Origin: Phycisphaerae bacterium
GTDB lineage: Bacteria; Planctomycetota; Phycisphaerae; UBA1845; Fen-1342
Length of the DNA stretch: 11,498 nucleotides
Assembly (NCBI GenBank): GCA_020058145.1
Contig: JAGVEP010000437.1
Coordinates: 1-11,498, forward strand
Reading direction: 5' to 3'
Part shown: positions 1 to 5,777 of the stretch, piece after piece
Layout: every line of letters begins with the position of its first letter
How positions within the stretch are numbered: the stretch's first letter is position 1
Notes under the pieces: model-generated
What the model saw: only the letters and a program-made list of their open reading frames with translations
What the model was told of the DNA's origin: nothing
Databases searched by the model: none
Position numbers and translations under genes: made by a program

Positions 1-1
1 C

Positions 2-1624
2 CGCGAGACGCCCCGGTATCTGGAGTTCTTCCACGCGTACGGGAGTCTCGGGATCATGCTGGCGTTCGCCACGAGCCTCTTCCTCGGCGACGTGCTCTCG
101 CTGCTGGTGGCGCGCGAGTACGGGCAGGTCCGCGTGATCGTCCCGCTGCTGATCTTCGGGATGTACTGCCGGGAGATCTTCAGCATCTACCACTCGCTGA
201 TGTTCCGGTATCTCAAGGCGTGGTTCCCGCTGTGGGGCGCGGCGCTCGTCGTGCTGCTGGCCGTCATCGCCGGCGGCGTCGGGTTCGCTGAGTATTCCAT
301 GCAGCCCGACTTCTGTCGTTCGTGTCACATCATGGAGCCGTACTACCAGGCCTGGCACCGCTCCACGCACAGCGGCATACCCTGCCAGGATTGTCACTTT
401 GAGCCCGGCTGGCGCAACACGCTGAGGGGCAAGTTTCAGGCTTCGGCCCAGGTCGCGAAGTACCTGACGCGCACCTACGGTAGCAAGCCGCACGCCGAGA
501 TCGCCGACGCGAGCTGCCTGCGCAGCGGCTGCCATGAAAAGCGGCTGCTGGAAGGGAAAGTGCGTTGGGCTGCGCCCATGAGCGACGGTCAGACGATCGA
601 TATCGCCTTTGACCATGCGCCCCACCTGGGCGAGTTGCGGCGCGGCAAGCAGCTCCGCTGCGTGAGCTGTCACTCCCAGATTGTGCAAGGTCAGCACCTG
701 ACCGTCACCGTGGGAACCTGCTTCCTGTGCCATTTCAAAGGGCTGCGGCACGGGCGCGACAACGAGGTGTTGGGCGGGTGCCGCGCGTGCCACGACGCGC
801 CGCGCCACGTCGTGCAGTCGCCGCTCGGCCCCTTCAATCACAAAGAATATGTCGACCGCGGCGTGGCCTGCGAGAACTGCCACAGCGACGCGATTGCCGG
901 CGATGGCGAAGTGCCCAAGCAGGTCTGCGGCAATTGCCACAACGTCGCCGAGCACCTCGGCCGCTTCGGGGATTCGGCGTTCGTGCATCGCAACCACGTG
1001 ACCGAGCACAAGGTCGAGTGTTCGCACTGTCACATCGAAATCGAGCATCGGCTGAGTGCCACCCGGTCCGACAAGCCCGGCTCGTGCGCGGCGTGCCACG
1101 AGGGCAGCCACGGCGGGCCCGCCGCCTTGTATCGCGGGACGGGCGGGCGCGGCGTTGCGGACATGCCCAGCCCCATGGCGCGTACCCAGGTCGATTGCAT
1201 TGCTTGCCACCGGCATCGGGAAGTGCCGGCCCAGGCGGCCGAAGTCGTGGGCCAGACTTTTACGGCCATGGAGGATAGCTGCGCGTACTGCCACGGCGCG
1301 AAATACACGGACACGCTGCGGGAATGGAAAGAGGCTCTGGCCAAGCTCGAGGCGCGTGTCGCGGAGACAGGCGTGCGCGCCCGGCAGCATGTGGCCGAGG
1401 CGAATGTGTCGGCCGCCGTTCGTCGCCGGGCCGAGTTGCTCCTGGCCGATGCCGAGTATAATTGCCGCTTTGTCACCCTTGGTCATGGTGTGCACAACTT
1501 CAACTACTCGCTGGCGCTGCTCAATACCGCGGGCGATTTCTATCGGCGGGCCGAGGCCACGATTGACGCCGAGCCGTCAGCAGCGGCGCCCGCCACGGAA
1601 CAAGTTCAGCAGCAGCCCGACTAG
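2..1624 (+). CDS. NapC/NirT-type membrane multihaem cytochrome c, 12 candidate haem sites (5' partial)
   Basis: The reading frame is open to the left edge with consistent G/C third positions, so the true start is probably outside; the first in-window ATG is at 56 and another at 200. Numbering from the first visible codon (540 residues): hydrophobic segments at about 13-37, 43-68 and 76-97, then a NapC/NirT-like block with CRSCH (105-109), Met111 and CQDCH (128-132). A CX4CH follows at 172-178 and nine more CXXCH at about 220, 240, 260, 290, 309, 340, 362, 399 and 427. Several are preceded by F-x-H-x-x-H spacing typical of class III cytochromes. Residues 435-515 are haem-free, probably helical, and carry GHGVHN (494-499), resembling the C-terminal helices of NrfA-like cytochromes. 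NapC/NirT proteins usually oxidise quinol at the outer face of the inner membrane and pass electrons to periplasmic partners. It lies 16 nt upstream of the next cytochrome gene. The family is clear; the partner and acceptor are unknown. It is not NrfA, since no CXXCK active-site motif is seen. Confidence 0.88.
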   Translation, partial: RETPRYLEFFHAYGSLGIMLAFATSLFLGDVLSLLVAREYGQVRVIVPLLIFGMYCREIFSIYHSLMFRYLKAWFPLWGAALVVLLAVIAGGVGFAEYSMQPDFCRSCHIMEPYYQAWHRSTHSGIPCQDCHFEPGWRNTLRGKFQASAQVAKYLTRTYGSKPHAEIADASCLRSGCHEKRLLEGKVRWAAPMSDGQTIDIAFDHAPHLGELRRGKQLRCVSCHSQIVQGQHLTVTVGTCFLCHFKGLRHGRDNEVLGGCRACHDAPRHVVQSPLGPFNHKEYVDRGVACENCHSDAIAGDGEVPKQVCGNCHNVAEHLGRFGDSAFVHRNHVTEHKVECSHCHIEIEHRLSATRSDKPGSCAACHEGSHGGPAALYRGTGGRGVADMPSPMARTQVDCIACHRHREVPAQAAEVVGQTFTAMEDSCAYCHGAKYTDTLREWKEALAKLEARVAETGVRARQHVAEANVSAAVRRRAELLLADAEYNCRFVTLGHGVHNFNYSLALLNTAGDFYRRAEATIDAEPSAAAPATEQVQQQPD

Positions 1625-1640
1625 TTGGGATGTTCGGCGG

Positions 1641-3155
1641 ATGATGCCTGTGCGGCGTGCCCCAATTCGCTTGCTCGCGCTGCGGCTCGCCGGGCTCCAC
1701 GGCCTCGCCGCCGTGCTGAGCTTGGCCGCGTGTCGCTCAGAAACTACACCATCCGGCGCGGGGCAGAAGTCCGTCTCACAACCCGCATCTGCGGCGGCGT
1801 CAAGTCCGTCCGAGGTCCCCGCCGCGTCCGGCCCGGCGACGCAGGTTGCGGAACCGCCCCCGCCTGATCCGGGCGGTTGCCTGGCTTTGGGTTGCCACCA
1901 GGACCTTGTGCGTGTGGCCTATCGCCACGGACCACTATCGGTCGGGGCGTGCGATGCCTGCCACGAAGCGGAACAACCCGAGCACAAGTTCCCCCTGAAG
2001 CGTCAGGGCTCCGAAACCTGCACTTTCTGCCACCAGGTTACGGGGCATCGCCGGCACGTACACGCGGTCGTGGAAAAAGAGGGCTGCTTGCCCTGCCACA
2101 ACCCGCACGGCTCGGACACGAAGTTCCTGCTGCGCGGCGCCAGCACGGAATTGACCTGCCGGCGGTGCCACGAGATCGAACGCAAGGCGCATTTGCACGG
2201 TCCGTTCGCCGCCGGCGAGTGTACGGCGTGCCACCAGCCCCACGAAAGCGATAACGCGAAGCTGCTGTTTGGCGGCGAGGGGACCAATCCGTGCCTGTTC
2301 TGCCACAAGGGCACGCAACAGAAGCTCCAGGCCGCGGGCACGCTGCACGCGCCCGTCAAGGAAAGTTGCACGCGCTGCCATGCCGCGCATTCGTCGGATC
2401 AGCCTCATTTGCTCACCGCCCCCATCGAAGAACTGTGCTTTGCCTGCCATCGGGACGTGGAAGGCCAGGTAACGCAGGCCGCGGCGCCACACGGCGCCGT
2501 TTTTACCGGCGACCGGTGTGCCAACTGCCATGATCCGCACGCCGAAGGACGCCCGTACCTGCTCCGCGACGAAATGGCGAGCCTGTGCCTGCGCTGCCAC
2601 GACCGGCCGCAGCAGGCCAGGGACGGGCGGACGATCCCCGACCTGCGCCCGGTGCTGCGCGACCGCAAATTCCTGCACGGCCCCGTGCGCACCGGCCAGT
2701 GCAACGCCTGCCACGAAGTCCACGGCTCGAGCAACGCCAGGCTGTTGCGCCAGTACTTCCCCCCACAGTTCTATGCCGCCTTCGATCTGGCCAACTACGC
2801 ACTGTGTTTCGGATGCCATAGCCAGGCGATCGTTTTGGAACAACAAACCTCCAGCCTGACGAACTTCCGCGACCAGGACCGCAACCTCCACTTCCTGCAC
2901 GTCAACCGCACCGAAAAGGGACGTTCCTGCCGCACGTGCCACGAGATTCACGGCAGCAACCTGCCCCGGCACATGGCGAGCGAGGTGCCGTTCGAAGGCG
3001 GCGGCTGGTCGCTGCCGATCCGGTTTGAGCCCACGCCGACCGGCGGGCGCTGCAGTCCGGGCTGTCACGAGTCCCGAGAATACCGACGCACCCCCACGGC
3101 CCCGACACCGACACGTGCCGGTACCCGTCCCGCGCAAGAAAGGGTCACGCCATGA
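1641..3155 (+). CDS. Multihaem cytochrome c lipoprotein, doubled-CXXCH type, 15 candidate haem sites
   Basis: 504 residues from the ATG at 1641; a second ATG follows at once at 1644. The frame is open further upstream, but that part overlaps gene 1 and is Arg/Pro-rich shadow sequence. The N-terminus is basic, then hydrophobic, ending in a lipobox-like L-A-A-C with Cys31, so lipid anchoring is likely. An Ala/Ser/Pro-rich linker follows (32-79). The haem region starts with CX4CH (80-86), continues with 13 CXXCH and ends with CX3CH (471-476). Many sites are paired in units of the form CxxCHxPHxSxxxxLL...LCxxCH, the doubled-CXXCH arrangement of multihaem electron carriers. The tail is Thr/Pro/Arg-rich. 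The stop overlaps the next start as ATGA. The role is inferred to be electron transfer at a membrane surface; which membrane cannot be told from sequence. It aligns haem for haem with the next gene. No catalytic motif was recognised. Confidence 0.9.
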   Translation: MMPVRRAPIRLLALRLAGLHGLAAVLSLAACRSETTPSGAGQKSVSQPASAAASSPSEVPAASGPATQVAEPPPPDPGGCLALGCHQDLVRVAYRHGPLSVGACDACHEAEQPEHKFPLKRQGSETCTFCHQVTGHRRHVHAVVEKEGCLPCHNPHGSDTKFLLRGASTELTCRRCHEIERKAHLHGPFAAGECTACHQPHESDNAKLLFGGEGTNPCLFCHKGTQQKLQAAGTLHAPVKESCTRCHAAHSSDQPHLLTAPIEELCFACHRDVEGQVTQAAAPHGAVFTGDRCANCHDPHAEGRPYLLRDEMASLCLRCHDRPQQARDGRTIPDLRPVLRDRKFLHGPVRTGQCNACHEVHGSSNARLLRQYFPPQFYAAFDLANYALCFGCHSQAIVLEQQTSSLTNFRDQDRNLHFLHVNRTEKGRSCRTCHEIHGSNLPRHMASEVPFEGGGWSLPIRFEPTPTGGRCSPGCHESREYRRTPTAPTPTRAGTRPAQERVTP

Positions 3156-4600
3156 TCGTGCTGCGCTTGCCTGTTCTGGCCGCCGTCCTCGCGCTTCTCG
3201 GGAGCGCATCCGCCCTGGCGCAGACCGACAAGCCGCCGCAGGTCGCTAGACCCACGACCGCGATTCCCCGCGGCGGGTGCGTGACGAGCGAGTGCCACCC
3301 CAACCTGAAAACCATGCCCTACACGCACGGCCCGGTCGGTGTCGATGCATGCGATGCCTGTCACAAGGACACCGATGTCACCCGTCACACCTTCGAGCTG
3401 GTGCGGACGGGCGAGCAGCTCTGCGCTTTTTGCCACCAGTTAGATTTGACGGGCCCCTATGTCCACCGCCCCGTCGCCGAAGGTCGTTGCGTGGAGTGCC
3501 ACAACCCACATGGCGGTGACAACCGCAGCTTCTTGCGCGGCGGAGGCGGGGCCGCCAGTTGCGCGGCGTGTCACCCGGATGTTACCGGTGGACTCCCGGT
3601 GGTCCACGGCCCGGTCGCAGCGGGAGCATGCACGGCCTGCCACCGTCCGCACAGCTCCGCCAATCCAAAACTGCTCACGGCGACGGGTCGCGACCTGTGC
3701 CTCGACTGCCACCTGAGCCTCAAGAAACGGTTGGACACCGTGCGTTCGGTCCACGGACCCGTCGCGGTGGATTGCACGACCTGCCACCGCCCGCACGCCT
3801 CCGAGCGAAAGATGATGCTCAAGGGAGATCCGACGCAGCTCTGTCTCGGCTGTCACTCGCAGATCGGCGCCCTAATCGACCAGGCTGCCACGAAGCACGA
3901 GGCCGTCTCCAGCGGCCAGGCCTGCCGCAACTGCCACGAGCCGCACGGCAGCGACTTCCCAGCGCTGTTGCTCAACGACATGGTGGATATCTGCCTTTCC
4001 TGCCACGATCGGGACATCAAGTTGCCGGACGGAACCACGCTGGCCAACATGAAGGCGGTCCTGGCCACGGGCCACAGTCTGCACGGACCGATCGCGCAGC
4101 GCAACTGCGTGGCGTGCCACCAGATTCACGGCGGCTCGAATTTCCGCCTGCTCGTTAAGGAATATCCGCCCGATTTCTACGCACCGTTCCGCGACGAAAG
4201 CTACGCCCTGTGCTTTGCGTGCCACGAACGGCAGCTCCTGTTTGACGCGCGGACCGATCGGCTCACCAACTTCCGCAACGGCGACCAGAACCTGCACTAC
4301 CTGCACGTCAACAAGGAAACCAAGGGTCGCACCTGCCGTGCCTGTCACGAGACCCACGCCAGCAACAAGGCCAAGCACATCCGCGACGCGGTGCCGTTCG
4401 GCTCGGGCGGCTGGCTACTGCCGGTCAGCTTCGAGAAAAACGACACAGGTGGTCGCTGCAGTCCCGGGTGCCACCGCCCGTATGCTTATGACCGCATGCA
4501 CCCGGCCACCAATATTACGACCACCCAGAGCACTGCGGGCCCGACGACCCAGCCGGTCCGCTTCGATCAGGGCAGTCCGACAAAAGGCAAACAACCATGA
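3152..4600 (+). CDS. Secreted periplasmic multihaem cytochrome c, paralogue of the upstream gene, 15 candidate haem sites
   Basis: 482 residues from the ATG at 3152, which overlaps the preceding stop. A purine-rich AAGAAAGGG lies about 7 nt upstream. A Sec signal peptide is evident (about 1-23, cleavage likely after A-L-A), with no lipobox cysteine, so the protein should be soluble in the periplasm. Haem sites: CX4CH (43-49), then 13 CXXCH (about 67, 91, 113, 137, 160, 183, 208, 231, 258, 281, 319, 354, 395) and a terminal CX3CH (436-441). Order and spacing match the upstream lipoprotein throughout, including the segment NFR..DQNLHYLHVN before the last CXXCH and the TGGRCSPGCH end motif. The two are therefore tandem duplicates, with roughly half their residues shared by eye. 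The tail (about 442-482) is Thr/Pro/Gln-rich and of unknown function. The likely role is electron shuttling between the membrane cytochromes and a distal acceptor (inference). Confidence 0.9.
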   Translation: MIVLRLPVLAAVLALLGSASALAQTDKPPQVARPTTAIPRGGCVTSECHPNLKTMPYTHGPVGVDACDACHKDTDVTRHTFELVRTGEQLCAFCHQLDLTGPYVHRPVAEGRCVECHNPHGGDNRSFLRGGGGAASCAACHPDVTGGLPVVHGPVAAGACTACHRPHSSANPKLLTATGRDLCLDCHLSLKKRLDTVRSVHGPVAVDCTTCHRPHASERKMMLKGDPTQLCLGCHSQIGALIDQAATKHEAVSSGQACRNCHEPHGSDFPALLLNDMVDICLSCHDRDIKLPDGTTLANMKAVLATGHSLHGPIAQRNCVACHQIHGGSNFRLLVKEYPPDFYAPFRDESYALCFACHERQLLFDARTDRLTNFRNGDQNLHYLHVNKETKGRTCRACHETHASNKAKHIRDAVPFGSGGWLLPVSFEKNDTGGRCSPGCHRPYAYDRMHPATNITTTQSTAGPTTQPVRFDQGSPTKGKQP

Positions 4601-5631
4601 TGCGCTACCGCACGGCCGGTGCAGAGCCCGGCCGCTACCGTTTCACGCTGCTGCTGAGTGTCCTCGCGCTCGCGACGCTCTGGCCACCGCCTGCGGCGCG
4701 GGCTGACCAACTGCGAAACGTGCATCCAGGCGAAGAACTTCCGCCCCTGGATGCGGCCGGCCTCGACGGCCAGCCGGTCAAGAGCGCCGACGCGGCCAAC
4801 AAGGTGCTCGTCCTGGTCTACCTGAGCGCCCGACAGAAGCAGTCGGAAGAAGCCCTGGCGTCGGCCCATCGCGTGACCAGCAATCTCGGCAACCCGAGTG
4901 TCAAGCTGCTGTTCATCTCCGCCGACGCCAGCGAAGCGGACTACTTCCGGCAGCTCCGTGATCGCGTCATGGCGCACGAGCCGTTCGCCCTGGATGACAG
5001 TCGCAGCTACTATGGCAAATTGGGACTGATTGTCTTCCCCACCACGGTGGTCACGGACAAGGCTGGAAAACTCCGCCACGTGCTGGCGAGCTGGACGCGG
5101 GACTATGAATACCACTTGGAACTGTGCTGCCGCCAGGCGCTGGGTGAGTTCGACGAGGCCGAGCTGACCAAACGCCTGGAAAACAGACCTCTTGAGAAGG
5201 ATGACCGCCGGGCCCGCGCCGACCGGCACCGCGCCGTGGCCGCGATTCTGCGGGAGAAGGGCATGCCCGACGGCGCGATCGCAGAACTGGAACAAGCGTT
5301 AACGGCCGACCCCGGCAACGCGGACGCGGCGCTGGACCTGGCCGGCATCCTGGTGGGCCAGGGCAAGTTTGACGCCGCGGAGAAGCGCGTCCAGGAGGTG
5401 CTCACCACCCAGCCGAGCCACCACGCGTCCAAACTCCTGCTCGGGCTCGTTCAGTTGAAGCGCGACCGGCTGGACGAGGCGGAAACGCTCCTCAAGGAAG
5501 CGCTCGCCATGAACCCCGACCCGCTCCGCGCGCACTACTACCTGGGGCAGCTCTACGAACGCAAGGGTGACTTCCGGCTGGCCGCCGAGCACTATCGCGA
5601 GGCCCTGAAACGCTCGCTGAAGGAGCGCTAG
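4597..5631 (+). CDS. Exported thioredoxin-fold (redoxin-like) protein without redox cysteines, with C-terminal TPR repeats
   Basis: 344 residues; the start ATG overlaps the previous stop (ATGA), with AAAAGG about 9 nt upstream and a second ATG at 4600. A Sec signal peptide spans about 1-36 (Arg-rich, then hydrophobic, ending AARA). Residues 42-195 look like a TlpA/AhpC-type thioredoxin fold: the PGEELPPLDAAGLDG entry strand, KVLVLVYLS, KLLFISAD, and the cis-proline loop FPTTVVTDKAGKLR near Pro148. The place where C-x-x-C should sit reads S-A-R-Q-K-Q-S (77-83), so no dithiol chemistry is expected; the only cysteines are the pair 177-178. About 205-340 holds three to four TPR-like helix pairs (A..L...G....A...L..AL...P.......L). 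Position inside the cytochrome operon suggests a scaffold or chaperone for cytochrome assembly or complex formation; this is inference. Confident on the fold, weak on function. Confidence 0.82.
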   Translation: MMRYRTAGAEPGRYRFTLLLSVLALATLWPPPAARADQLRNVHPGEELPPLDAAGLDGQPVKSADAANKVLVLVYLSARQKQSEEALASAHRVTSNLGNPSVKLLFISADASEADYFRQLRDRVMAHEPFALDDSRSYYGKLGLIVFPTTVVTDKAGKLRHVLASWTRDYEYHLELCCRQALGEFDEAELTKRLENRPLEKDDRRARADRHRAVAAILREKGMPDGAIAELEQALTADPGNADAALDLAGILVGQGKFDAAEKRVQEVLTTQPSHHASKLLLGLVQLKRDRLDEAETLLKEALAMNPDPLRAHYYLGQLYERKGDFRLAAEHYREALKRSLKER

Positions 5632-5670
5632 TGTACGGCCTCAGAATTGCCGCTACGTATCCTGCCCGAG

Positions 5671-5690
5671 CCGCGAGCGCCAGCTCGCGG
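5671..5690. repeat. Perfect palindrome, 8-bp arms and 4-nt loop
   Basis: CCGCGAGC (5671-5678) is followed by GCCA and its exact reverse complement GCTCGCGG (5683-5690). It lies in the 146-nt gap between genes 4 and 5. No T-run follows, so it is not a canonical intrinsic terminator. It may be a dispersed REP-like element or an mRNA hairpin that sets different expression up- and downstream (inference). Confidence 0.7.
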
Positions 5691-5711
5691 TCACCCGCCC
5701 CCGGACCCGCA

Positions 5712-5731
5712 CCGCTCGCTCGCGCGAGCGG
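5712..5731. repeat. Second GC-rich hairpin in the gene 4-gene 5 gap
   Basis: CCGCTCG (5712-5718) pairs exactly with CGAGCGG (5725-5731) around a 6-nt loop. The inner 12 bases 5718-5729 also form a perfect self-complementary palindrome. It lies 22 nt after the first hairpin and shares the GCTCGCG core with it, so the pair may be one element. No T-run follows. Confidence 0.6.
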
Positions 5732-5766
5732 CTCGGATAAGATGCCGTTTCTGCGAGGCAGTACGC

Positions 5767-5772
5767 TAGGAG
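5767..5772 (+). promoter_or_regulatory. Ribosome binding site deciding the start of the CbcL-like gene
   Basis: TAGGAG lies 5 nt before the ATG at 5778. The competing in-frame GTG at 5631 also has AGGAG (5621-5625) and overlaps the previous stop as TAGTG. It would add 49 Pro/Ala/Ser/Arg-rich residues in front of the signal peptide and would read through both hairpins, so 5778 is preferred. Confidence 0.7.
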
Positions 5773-5777
5773 CACGA

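Noticed and set aside
2..1624. Gene 1 as the catalytic nitrite reductase NrfA
   Set aside because: No CXXCK active-site haem motif is seen, haem number is far above five, and the membrane anchor with the first two haems is NapC/NirT-like. Only the C-terminal helical part recalls NrfA.
1056..1640. N-terminal extension of the gene 2 reading frame
   Set aside because: It overlaps the haem-coding end of gene 1 in another frame and gives Arg/Pro/Ala-rich shadow sequence. The lipoprotein signal begins at 1641.
1935..3209. Long minus-strand open frame opposite the multihaem lipoprotein gene
   Set aside because: It mirrors the CXXCH-rich coding strand in GC-rich DNA where stops are rare. Its composition is Ala/Arg/Val-rich with no recognisable domain, while the plus strand has signal and haem motifs.
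4597..5631. Gene 4 as an active TlpA/ResA thiol-disulfide reductase for cytochrome maturation
   Set aside because: Both cysteines of the CxxC loop are missing, so reductase activity is not expected.
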